A stretch of 20,380 bases of DNA from Protostelium mycophagum (Eukaryota > Evosea > Variosea > Protosteliida > Protosteliaceae): positions 1-20,380 of the forward strand of contig MZNV01002359.1 in assembly GCA_002081555.1 (NCBI GenBank), written 5' to 3'. How positions within the stretch are numbered: the stretch's first letter is position 1; each line of letters starts with the position of its first letter. Made by a program: the position numbers and the translations under genes. The notes beneath the pieces were generated by a model. It had not been told where the DNA came from. It saw only the letters and a list, made by a program, of their open reading frames with translations, and searched no databases. This document shows positions 1 to 10,229 of the stretch, piece after piece.

Positions 1-2955
1 CTTTCCAGCAAGATGGGATTCTCTTGTAATTTGGAGCTCTACAACGAGTCATGTTTTCTTCGTCGTATAAAGTTTTGCTACCTTTTTTGTGATGTACATG
101 ATGACTACAACGAGCACGATAAGAAGGAGTGTGCCACCCACAGCGCCCACTATAATCGCTATCATTTTCGTCTTGTTGCTATCGTTAGGAGGTGTCGACA
201 AGGCTTTTCCCGGGGATATGAGGGTGAAGTTTGTGAGATGTGACGTCAGACACGTATATCTCTGTCCATCTTTCGTTGTAGATAGTCCATCTGTGTTCCA
301 TGAACTCGTCGCCTCATTCCAATAAGAGCACACAAGCTCTGTAAAATGTCAGCACACAGCCGCAAAAAGATGAGCGGTACCCGCAGTAGAGTTGGTTGTC
401 ATGTTGATTGTTATCGGTGTTTCTAAGTCTTTCATCATTATCTCTCTTCCAGATCTATCTATCAAGCTTAACCCCATCACACTTGAAAATCTGTGGGATT
501 TCAGTTGAACAGCCAGAACTGAGACGATTACACTGATGTAGACGAGAGGTTCTGCAGAATGTTGATATTTGTATTTATGTATCTCTGTCCATCTTTCGTT
601 GTAGATAGTCCATCTGTGTTCCATGAACTCGTCGTCTCATTCCAATAAGAGCACACAAGCTCTGTAAAATGTCAGCACACAGCCACAAAAAGATGAGCGG
701 TACCCGCAGTAGAGTTGGTTGTCAGGTTGATTGTTATCGGTATTTCCAAGTCTTTCATCATCATCTCTCTTCCAGATCTATCTATCAAGCTTAACCCCAT
801 CACACTTGAAAATCTGTGGGACTTCAGTTGAACAGCCAGAACTGAGACGATTACACTGATGTAGACGAGAGGTTCTGCAGAATGTTGATATTTGTATTTA
901 TGCAGACGGCATAGATGGACGCATTGCCTGGCAACGCAGAGAGGATGTTGCTTGGCAAGTTGACTGACACACCGCCAGATGTCAATGAAATATCGGTGGA
1001 GTTTTTGGTGATCTTCTGAACCGCGATGCTGATGTGTGAAGATGAGTAAGAGAAGGAAGTGCTATTGAACGATTCTAACGCTGCCAAAATAGAAAGTGTT
1101 GCATTATCGATGAATGGCACGTCTGTGATGTTCAGAACCCCACGTGATGAAGAACGTGCCGCATCAATCTAAAGCCCTTCTGCAACGAGACATACCTATT
1201 CGGTCTACTCCCACATTATAGAAAGAGAATTCATCACTCTGGTCTTTCAGTGTGACCTTCACCATCACATTCGTACCTGTACACGTCACACATCGAATCA
1301 CAACACGTCACCTCTCGACTCACTCAGGTATGAGCTCCAAACTACTTGTATCATGGAGTTACTTCTGCTTTTGATGATCACCTTCCAGAAATGAGCACCA
1401 TCTCTGTCTATAACGCTCACCTCTTCACCTCCGACGATCACATTGAGACAGTTTTGTGTGCTACCTCCAAAATTTGTACCTGAGATGTATAGGATTCCAC
1501 CACTCACTTCCACGTTGTAAATGGAGGGGCTAGAGTAAACCACAATGTTGGTATAAGTTCTGTTCAAATAAGAGTCTCTGTTATAGATAAAGGTGGGTCC
1601 ACTGCAGTTCAGAGGCAGAGCAGCTCCAATTCGAGGCATCCCGTACATATCAAACATGGGGGCGTGTCGAGTTCCTGTAAATTTCAGAGAGTTTTCCATC
1701 AAATCTCTCTACCTATAGGAGATATGGGTTGTGCTTGAACGAAATAATTGAACATGGTGTTGTTATTGACATAATAAGACACGAGGAATCCGCTGTCTAA
1801 TAAAACCGTCGTGATTCGTGCAGTGTCAGTCACTCTCATCTCCAGTAGTGTCTCCCAGACATTTGGACGGGTGACGGAGAAGACTCCTCCTGTTACAGTC
1901 GTATCACTGTTAGTGATGATGGTGTTATCGGCGATGTTGAAGATGGCAAGAGATCCGTTAACAGGATGAAGACCAAAAGCCTTTGTGCAGTCCGCAGAAA
2001 CGAGGTAGGCCGGATAGCTCAAGTTTAAGAGAGAAATGGGAGATGAACTCATCAGTTTGTATCTGCAATCGGTTTGAGAAAAATATAATTAAATGATAAA
2101 ATATCCTGGTGAATACAAAGGAGTGTTACAGGCGGGGACCTCACAACACCCCGAGTTACACATTGTCCAACCTGGCAAGCAGTTGCTTACCCGAAGAGAA
2201 ATTGGTGCGGTGCATGTGGTGTTGAAAGATAAGTCAGAACAGAGGCATTGAGGTATACCTCTCATTACGGCGGAACACATTCGATTCATGCCACACGTAT
2301 AGTTCAAACATTGCGATTGTATGTCCTAATGAGATGTGAGGAGCCAAGATTGGTGAAAAAAACCAAACTTACCGTGTAGATATGATCTGTGGGATAAGGG
2401 AAGTTGAAAGCCCCCAACGTAAAAGTGTTAACGTACATGTACATCACACGGATGGTAGCTTTTCCTCTTGCCTGTATCACCCTCTTTGAGCCAATTAGTT
2501 CTGGAATACTGTAATTGCCATTCGTGATGGAGGGCCTAAGCGCCTCAGGGCCTTCCCAAAACCAAAACCAATCATTTACACCACCAATGTTCACTGTGTA
2601 ATTGGCTGGACGGATGGAATACAGATAAAATGAGAGGTAAGTCCCCCATAAGGTTTGCATTGTCGTGAAATATGCTGGATTCACATCCCACGGGGCAGTC
2701 TGGTTGAAAATGGTCTGTCTGGAGAAGCCAGCATACCGAATGTTGGTTATGTTAACAATATCTGTGAGATTATCGGAGAGGATGTCTTGCACTTGGTAAT
2801 TTCCAAATGGGAATGTGGAGTAATAATAGGCATTAAGTGGATAACCTATCGACTCGACACTGCCATCTCATCAGCGAGGTTAGAAATGCATCATCAGTAA
2901 GATCTCACTACTGAAACGAATACATCAATAAGAGGAGCAGGAAGGCTTCCTTCAT
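1..2955 (-). CDS. GAIN/GPS single-pass receptor with EGF-like and IPT/TIG domains (3' end off window)
   Basis: Read on the minus strand from ATG 2955-2953, the exons are 2909-2955, 2373-2859, 2117-2325, 1713-2062, 1324-1674, 1215-1276, 855-1168, 704-813, 532-661, 381-490, 82-338 and 1-38 (incomplete). All junctions keep frame and give at least 821 residues. Residues 1-16 (MKEAFLLLLLMYSF start) look like a signal peptide. An N-glycosylation-rich ectodomain follows, then an EGF-like module near 178-205 (NYTCGMNRMC, QCLC), a second Cys cluster (NCLPGW...SGCC), and an IPT/TIG fold near 400-510 (PSIYNVEVSGG, ISGTNFGG). A GAIN-like stretch from about 505 leads to GPS motifs (CSYWNEATSSW; last one ending TCLTSHLTNF). 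The HLT tripeptide fits the GPS autocleavage site. One membrane helix lies at about 781-805 (IIVGAVGGTLLLIVLVVVIM), with a short basic cytosolic tail. EGF plus IPT/TIG resembles dictyostelid adhesion proteins such as ComC and TgrB1; a GPS directly before one helix suggests a cleaved, non-GPCR adhesion receptor. The ligand is unknown. Confidence 0.88.
257..902 (-). repeat. 323-bp tandem duplication of GAIN/GPS exons
   Basis: Bases 257-579 and 580-902 are the same 323-bp unit, with roughly 8 differences seen by eye (about 97% identity). Each unit holds two introns (339-380 and 491-531; 662-703 and 814-854), so the exonic length is 240 bases, exactly 80 codons. The duplication is therefore in frame after splicing and repeats the last GAIN strands and the front of the GPS. 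The copy translated first (580-902) runs from GQRY straight into the next repeat and lacks the C-terminal CLTSHLT segment, so only the second GPS should be cleavable. The high identity, introns included, says the event is recent. Confidence 0.93.
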
Positions 2956-3099
2956 CTTCGGAGAATGTTTGAGACAAGGTCCGACAGCAAAAAACGCCAA
3001 TCACCATCGTGTCAACACCATGCCGGGAAACTCCCTTGGTAGTAACCGTGCAGCAACCAGGGTTACAAAACGCGATCAAATCGTCGTAATGTCTTTTTA
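2956..3099. other. Short intergenic gap between two minus-strand genes
   Basis: Only 144 bases separate the RasGEF stop codon from the receptor start codon, and both genes are read on the minus strand. The gap must hold the 3' end of one and the promoter of the other. I see no TATA box, tandem repeat or RNA gene in it. Confidence 0.6.
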
Positions 3100-3101
3100 T
3101 T
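3096..3101 (-). terminator. AATAAA polyadenylation signal overlapping the stop codon
   Basis: On the minus strand the RasGEF gene ends ATTTTGTAATAAAAAG, so the canonical AATAAA hexamer starts inside the TAA stop codon. With the next gene starting 144 bases on, this is the likely poly(A) signal and implies a very short 3' UTR. It is assigned by position and sequence only. Confidence 0.55.
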
Positions 3102-6100
3102 ACAAAATCTCATTCTTTGTGGCACCACGAGGCTCGATTTCTAAAAAAGATTAGAAAAATTAGAAAATGTGAAAAAAAAATCAGAAAATGTGAAAAAAAA
3201 ATCAGAAAATACTCACCTAGTGAGACTTTGTATTGTTCGTCCGGGTCCATTTTTGGTGCGTTGTCCAGCCATTTTTGGATGTCGTCGTTGCCCCCCATCA
3301 GATACGGTGATTCCTGGAATCTGGAAATGTCACTTTTTTTATTTTCCGGTTCAGAAAAAATTCAAAAAAAATTCTAATCATTCGCGTTGTAGATTGTCAG
3401 AAATAAAAAAATATAATTACCTTTGAACTGCGTAGATGATATTCCTGACATATCGAGCCCTTGAGAAGTTGATCCGCCGTCCAATTTTCAGTGGATTTCC
3501 CTCCTCGATAAAGATCAAGTCCGTAAGATACACTCCACTACAACGGTCAGGATTTTCGTGCCGAAAAAATCGTCCAACAAATTTCCCTCGAAAATTCTGA
3601 AACGTCAAACTACAACTCACATGTATGGGAAACAGGGTGTCTCTCGCTCTTTCAGAATCTCTCTGTATGTCTTAAAGCTTCCACCCATGTCCATGAGCTG
3701 TTCAAGCTCCGCGAGGTTGTTCTTTGTTGTCTTGGAGAGCCTCTCTCGAGTCCAGTTTAGACGTAATAAGGCGGAGCTAGAGATCGCCGAGATGATCGCG
3801 ATTAAGAGGTGGAAGTTTCGCAGTTCGCGGAAGCAAACTGCGACCTGCGAAATTCAGAACTTTTGAAAATTCGATTTTTTTGAAATTAAAAATCTATAAA
3901 TAAATACCTTGATGAAATATTCAAACACTTTGACTCTATCCCTGATCTTTCTCGTGCTTAAGATCGCGGTTTGTACCGTGAGACTCATCTCGTTAAAGCA
4001 TTCTATCGTCTTTAGCAGGTTGGGACACTGATCTCTCTTCTCTTCTTTAACCCAAGACTGATTGAAGAACTCTGTGTGCTGCAGAATATTATTTCGAGCG
4101 TCTACAACGGTATCTACAATGACATTCTCACGAAACTATTTCGGTGAAGAGACATCTACGATTGCATAATTTCTGTGTTTTGAATGTACATATTTTTTTC
4201 AAGAAAATCACGTCTACAATGCCATCTACAACGTACCGCGATGAGCTGGAAGTAGTGGAAACTCCTGAGTGTGGATTGTGCTGCGAAATCTGAAGGGTCT
4301 ATGTCAAAGATGGTGTCTATTCTCCCGGTGCTTTTTAGTTTAGATGCCGGAGAAGTCAGAGAAAAACTCGCTCTCTTGTCTTTCCGAACTTGCAACCCCG
4401 AGACCTGATTTTTCAACTTGAAATTTCACGGTCTACAACGAGGACTTACCAAATTAGGAAACTCCACGGCCACTTTTGTTCTGATGAACGTCTCGATTTT
4501 TTCGCACAGCGACTCTGAGTGATTCTCGTATGGCGAATTGATCCAGTGTTTGATAAAGACACACACTCTTAACTTGATTTTCTCGGACTCTGTGTGCTCG
4601 AGTTGGTATGGTGTGTTGTAACGTTCTATGAGTTTGTGGAGGAGTTGTTCTGGTGTTGAAAACGACTGGTAGCAAAGGTAAAACACATCCGTAAAGTCGT
4701 TATCTGGAAATTTCAGTGAGGAATTTCCCGCGCAAAGTAAATATTCGAATTTCAAATGATATCCTACCAAAGTTGTCTGGTGACGTGGCAGTTTCTACTA
4801 ATCGGTTAAATGTGGCATATGAAATATTCTTTGAGTCCTCATAAGTGATCGGGGTTTTATCGTCCCAAATATTCTGTTCTTTGTCTGTGGTCAAGTCAAT
4901 TTACATCGTTGTAGATCAATAAGAGATGTCGACAGTCTACAACTTGCCTTCGTCCCCTTCCTCCTTGTATTTGATGTACAGAATGACTAACTTATTTCTT
5001 GGCGCTTTGATTTGATCTCTTAGTGGCATGTACAGAGACAGCTCCACTTCTGTGAAATTTCAGCAAAAATTCAAAAAAAATTCCCGCCAAAACGAGATTT
5101 CAAAATTCAAATCACCTTCTGCCTCGCCCTGGGTTTGTGCGTAAAGCGTCAACGGCTTTTCAGGATCTTGTTCTATTTGGAAATGATACATACAAACAAA
5201 ATCTAGTATTTGCTGTGACGTCAGCATTACGTCTAAACTCTCTGCTTTTTCCGATACTTTTCCGCCCACTGTCGAAATGATCCGAAATACTCTTGGAAGT
5301 AATTTCAATTTGACAGGTGTGTTTTCGTTCAAGTTGTAATTTCCTATAGGCATCTAGAAGTTTCAATGATATTTCCATGACGACACAGACACAATTTGAA
5401 TTTCAAAAATTTTTGCAAAAAAATTGGTGAGAAATATTGAAAATAAATTGATCAAATTAAAATAAAATTACATCTTCGGCGAGAATAAAAGTGGTGGGTT
5501 TTCTGGTTGCATTGAAAGAAGCAGTGCTGTGTGGCATTCCAACAGTGTGAAGTCCATACTCTTCCTCTGAATCCCCAGTCTGAAGGGTGGCGTGGACGGC
5601 TTTCTTGACGTTCTACAACGAGTCAATTTTGAAAAATCGTGGAAATTTCACTGACCTTTGCGAGTACGTCTGGAGTGAAATAAAAAGTGGAAAAGTTGTC
5701 GCCAGGCAACAGAACTTTCACCGTGATGGGTTTCAATTTCAATTGTAGATGGTCCTACTCATGTCAGAATTTTCAATGAAATTTCCACTTACAGCTCCTG
5801 AGATGAGTATTGGGTCCATGTATTGTGCCAATCTCTTCGTATTATCTAAAAGCTGTCCAATCTCATTCGCAGAAATCTGCCCTTGGGTAGGTGCCTGCAC
5901 AAATATTTGAGACGACCATTTCGAGGCACAAATATTTGAGACGACCATTTCGAGGCACAAATATTTGGAACAGAAAAAAATCACAATATTTTGAGACGAT
6001 CTATAAGAACACGGCACAAACTGTGACCACAGCGTTGTCCAAGATTTAATTTTGTTCAATCAAGTAGAAAAACTGACCTGGTGTGTGGTGCTCGGGATGT

Positions 6101-9100
6101 ATAGACCGTACGTGTCCATCTTATCCGGTGTTGTGACTTGTGTCCCGAAACCTTCTCTCATTAACATCCTCACTATTTTGGCTACCTATCAAAATGAATC
6201 GTGTCAAGTTACGTAAAATTCACTGAAAATATCTCGAGGCACAAAATTATGTGCAAGTGGAAATTTCACGGAAATTTCACCTCGGATCCCGGAGCCAATG
6301 TGAATTCTTTCCTCTCTTCAGTATTCATGTTGATAATGTCAATCTTGAAACTTTTCATGGAAAATTCCACGTAGATCTGTCCCTTGAGATTATGACTTGA
6401 GATATCTTTGCTGGGTTCGAGCCAGTAACCCTTTCCGTCGGAGGGGATGTGTAGACCGTATTCTATTTTTGGCGACTGAACGGCTTGGAAATAACCGAGA
6501 GTGTCTTCGAGTAACTTTGACACCTGGAGATTTCTCAGAAATTTCACAGAATCTTCTTTTTGTTATGGAACGAAAGAGTCGAGAAAAAATTGCAGAAAAA
6601 TCCAAAAAGTAGTTGTAGATGCGTTTGTAGATACTGACCATCGTATCCGGTTCGTAGGGAAATATCGCTGTCGACGTGCCGGGCCTGTTCAGGTCCGTGA
6701 TAAACATAAAGTTGCCCTGCTTTGTGGTCTCCTTCTGCTTTCGCTCCCATACAACATTCTTCCCATATTTCTCGATCATATCTTCTTCGTCACTAAAGAG
6801 GTCGCTTTCAAATGAATCTACCTAGTCACTTGTTATAAATCATATTACAAATCTTGTATTTTATTATATGTGTTTCGTATGAAATCTTATATTTTATATT
6901 ATGTTTTAGATTGTTAAAAATATCGTGAATATTTCGGTGAATTTCTGGAGCGTCTACAACGAGATATGACCTGCTGTGTGATGGATTCTGTATCGTGCGG
7001 TACGAATTCAAGAGATTTGATTTTGGTGAATAAGTGGAGAATTCCCAAGTTGATCAGAGTATTTCGGAGATCGAATCTGGTCTCAAGATCTTGTTCTTCG
7101 GACAAGATACGATTGATTATGAATAATATAGTATGCTAAAGGGTTCAGGGTTCGATGCTAACCGACGCATATTTTTTTAGAATCTCACCACAAGGGAGGT
7201 CTTGCCTCTGTTGATGGCATCTGAGAGGAGTGACGCAATTGTAGACAAGGGTTGTGGCCGTTGTGATATTTCCCGCCATTTCCACCGGTTGTGATGTCTT
7301 ATCGCCTCCATCACCAACTCTCTGCCAAGCCTTGACAGCTGGCAAACTTCCTCGAAAATTCGCAGAACAATCACGGAAATTTCATCGTCGTGGGAATCGT
7401 AGTGCAAGCCCACTATTGAGATCGCTTCAGACATACTGATCACGATATTTGTCTGACTCTCCAGCAGCGCACAGAAACACTTGAGGGCCTCCAGCAGAAC
7501 CAGATCCGGTGTCTACAACGAGTCAGTCGCATTAGAATGAGACCTGTCAGACCTGTTGGATCGGTTTGATCATCACGGATTTCTCCTCGATTATGCGTAA
7601 AAGCACGTCAAGTCCTCCAGCTTCTATAAATAGAACACAAAAAGAGTCGTTGTTCTGCCGCAGCTGCACCAACAGCTGTGTGAGCTCTTCTTTGGAAGCC
7701 CTGCCTCGTTGTAGAATGATGACGTAATCGCCGGGTCTGGCTCTCTGCTGTTGTTTGTTCACAGTAAAAGCCCTGCTCTTCCTTCCCGTATCTTGTTTCT
7801 GCGAAATTTCAGAACGGAAATTTGGATGAAAAGTCGAGGAAATCTCACCAATAATAAAGGCGCGTAGGGTTTTTTGTCCTTTAACAAAGACCATTTCTGT
7901 TCGTTTGTCAACTTTGACAGTACTTCCTGTCTCTCCTTGGAGTATCCTTGCTCCTCCATCATGGCCTGTCATACGTAAACATTCTTTTGTCCCGTTGTAG
8001 ACGATGAAAAACCTCAAAGGATTCACGAAATTTGCTGTAGTTGGGGACGTGATCTTTGTGACCGGAGTCCGAATTCCGGAGTTTCGGAGATTCAAAGCTG
8101 GAAAAAGGAGACAAAGATTCGTGTTTTCGAACCGAGCCTGTCGTCAGCGATCTACAACCGGTCAGATTTTTTTCAAAATGCAGAATTCACAAAACATTTT
8201 TCAGATGCAAAAAAATCTGCGAAATCACAAAGAATTGAGTTGTACCGGTCAGAGGTCACGGTGCCCTCCGGTGATGATGTGGCAGAGTTCACATAGATAT
8301 CAGGGTTAGAGGATGTTGAAATAAAACTGCCCGTCTCCGTCATTTTTCTCGATGCCCTGAAGGGCAGTTGCTCCTCCCTAGCTTCTCTTCCCAACATCTA
8401 CAACGGGTCAGAATATCTGTACATCTTGTTGTGGGCGTCTAATTATATTTATTTCGTTTGTGCTGCGGCTCTGCCACAATATGTTATTTTTATTATTGTG
8501 GGATTCGGACAAGCTATCTGTTTGTGATGACGTCATATGAACCCGTTGTAGATGTAAAAATTACCTCTTGGATGGAGACAAGGGATCTAGAATTTTGCCG
8601 CAGAGCGAATGGCCTGCTACTTCTTGACAACAACCCGGTATCACTATCCGATTTTGTGGCGGCAAAATTGGACGTCTTGATGCGTACTTTGTAATTTCAG
8701 CGAAATTTCGAAGGAAAAGTGATGAAATATCGAGGAAATTTCACCTGTGCTGGCGATTGCCATGTCCCTTTCGATAAGTGTATTCATCAGTTCGTTTTTA
8801 CTCGATTCTCCCGCCTGTACACCGTAAGAACCCAAACTCCGTGAAATTTCCGGGAAATCTCCCACCTCGTCCAGTGGGTTATTGTCTATATTAAACCGGA
8901 GTAGACTTTTGAGATTCTTTAGGAATGCTGGACATGATGTCAACTCATTGTGATGCAAACTGAGCTGGATGAGCATGTCGAGCTCCGTAATCTCTCTCGG
9001 AATGTGGGATATCCTGTTGAATTCCAGAAACAGTCTGCGTAAAGTGATGATCTACAACGGTCAGATATGTCACGTGATGTCAAACTCACCTGTCCCAATT

Positions 9101-10229
9101 CATTGGGAAGTGACGTCAACATGTTCTCTTGAAGATACAAATCAATGAGACTCTGCATTTTGTTGATTTCCGAAGGAATGGACGTGATGCGATTCCCATT
9201 CAGCATTAGAACCTCGACCGATTCGAGATCTGTGATCACGAGGGGAAATTGTGAGAGTTTACAGTGTTGTAGACGGAGGGTTCGTAGGTTGATGAGGTTG
9301 GAAAATGAGGCGGGAAGTTGTGAGATATCGTTTGCAGAGAGGTCCAAGTATGTCAGTTGTGTCAACTCTCCCATCTCTTTGGGGATGTCTTTGATCTTGT
9401 TGTGTGACAGGTCGAGATGAAGAAGATTTTTCAGCTTGGAAATGGACACTGAGATTGTAGTGATCGTGTTGTATGAGAGATCTATAGAGGTCAAAAAGGT
9501 CCATAAATGATTTCTGATGTGAAATCCTGCATCGACAGCCATTCCATCACAACGTGAATCATAATCGAACATGATTTTAAATGGAAGAGCAGAAGAGCAG
9601 ATAGATTGTGAAGCTCACCTAGCCGTTGTAAATTCTGCAAGAAACATAGAGATAGTGAGATCTCTGTTATCTCATTCTTGGACAGCCGCACATTAATCAA
9701 CGAAGTGGTTCCAAAATCACCAGTGATCTTTTTGATGTTGTTGTTTGAGAAGTCCAATGTGATGAGGTGTGTTAATCTGGATAAAAGTTTTGATTGTACG
9801 TCTGTGAGCTTGTTCCCAGCCAAAATGAGTTCCTTGAGTTTGATTCTGGTGGCGCTCTCATCCGGCATCTCGGTGATATTATTGTCTTCCAGATTAAGAG
9901 ATGTGAGGCTTTCCAAATTGGAAAGAGTCTGCCAGAATGAAGATGGAAGAGCTTTAATTCTGCAATTAGCGACAGTTAATGCCGCTAACTGAGGAAGTTC
10001 TTTTGGAAGATCCTCTAATAATGCCGTTATACTCTTCTTGTTGAGCTGCTCTCCATTTCGTAGCACAAGGTCGGTTCCTTTGTTATCTTTACTCTCTTGT
10101 ATTTCTGTGGAAAATTTGGCTGGTAAATTGAATTAGTCGGTGAAAACGACGTTTCAGCTGATTTAGATGTGAAAGAGAACATATATATTCGTATTGAATC
10201 AGAAAGATGAAATGATGATTACCTCCCAT
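3100..10229 (-). CDS. LRR - GBD/FH3 - ubiquitin-like/FERM-like - RasGEF multidomain exchange factor
   Basis: Minus-strand exons: 10223-10229, 9621-10104, 9090-9536, 8866-9051, 8745-8814, 8565-8696, 8246-8397, 8013-8151, 7849-7965, 7553-7798, 7189-7512, 6971-7135, 6639-6821, 6281-6523, 6078-6185, 5793-5894, 5656-5754, 5472-5612, 5116-5353, 4948-5049, 4768-4884, 4450-4703, 4237-4404, 3908-4078, 3621-3844, 3421-3537, 3217-3320, 3100-3140. They sum to 4881 bases, 1626 residues plus stop, with every phase agreeing. Residues 30-370 hold about 14 leucine-rich repeats (LTSLNLEDNNI, LLHLDLSHNKI). A Ser-rich linker runs to about 525. A formin-type GBD (EEQGYSKERQEVLSKLTNEQ) and FH3 armadillo region run to about 823. 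Ubiquitin-like folds resembling talin F0 (EYGLHIPSDGKGYWLEP) run to about 1228. RasGEF_N (VFYLCYQSFSTPEQLL) ends near 1352. The RasGEF catalytic domain follows (IDPSDFAAQSTL, NFHLLIAIISAISSSAL, GVYLTDLIFIEEGNP). It should load GTP on a Ras/Rap-type GTPase; the GBD suggests Rho-family input. The seven-base first coding exon is the least certain part. Confidence 0.92.
3161..3210. repeat. A-rich 21-bp tandem repeat inside the last RasGEF intron
   Basis: The plus strand shows two units of tcagaaaatgtgaaaaaaaa type and a third partial unit, all inside intron 3141-3216. On the transcribed strand this is a strong T-rich tract ahead of the TTTTTTAG acceptor. It looks like slippage in a polypyrimidine tract. 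Confidence 0.7.
4079..4236 (-). repeat. Intron carrying a cluster of TTGTAGA motifs
   Basis: This 158-base intron lies between the RasGEF exons ending LIA and starting HTEFFNQ. In transcript order it opens GTACGTTGTAGATGG and carries motif copies at 4225-4233, 4213-4220, a weaker one near 4155, 4113-4120 and 4101-4109, all in the sense orientation. The real acceptor, fixed by reading frame, is TTCTGCAG at 4079, beyond all of them. Each copy resembles the acceptor used by other introns here, so it could act as a decoy or alternative 3' splice site. Confidence 0.7.
4885..4947 (-). other. GC-AG intron with an internal inverted repeat
   Basis: Reading frame between the exons ending EEGDE and starting DKEQNIWDD demands a donor at GCAAGT and an acceptor at GACCACAG, giving a 63-base GC-AG intron. 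Near its 5' end it has GTTGTAGA and 20 bases later the exact complement TCTACAAC, so the middle could fold as a hairpin with an 8-bp stem. Confidence 0.72.
5897..5967. repeat. 29-bp tandem repeat inside a RasGEF intron
   Basis: Bases 5897-5925 and 5926-5954 are identical 29-bp units starting gcacaaatatttgagacg, followed by a partial third copy (5955-5967). A diverged copy (cacaatattttgagacgat) sits near 5982-6000 in the same intron (5895-6077), and a fragment, tcgaggcacaaa, occurs near 6234 in the next intron. Confidence 0.85.
8398..8564 (-). repeat. Intron bounded by a 15-bp inverted repeat
   Basis: This 167-base intron has ACATCTACAACGGGT soon after its GTAATTTTT donor, and its last bases plus the first of the next exon read ACCCGTTGTAGATGT, the exact reverse complement. 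The right arm includes the acceptor TTGTAG. This is terminal-inverted-repeat geometry, though no clear target-site duplication is visible. Pairing of the arms would fold the intron into one long hairpin and bring donor and acceptor together. Confidence 0.75.

Noticed and set aside
6501-6815. Plus-strand open frames across the RasGEF middle region
   Set aside because: They are shadows of the minus-strand exons and introns. The minus-strand exons join in phase into recognised domains, the plus-strand ones do not.
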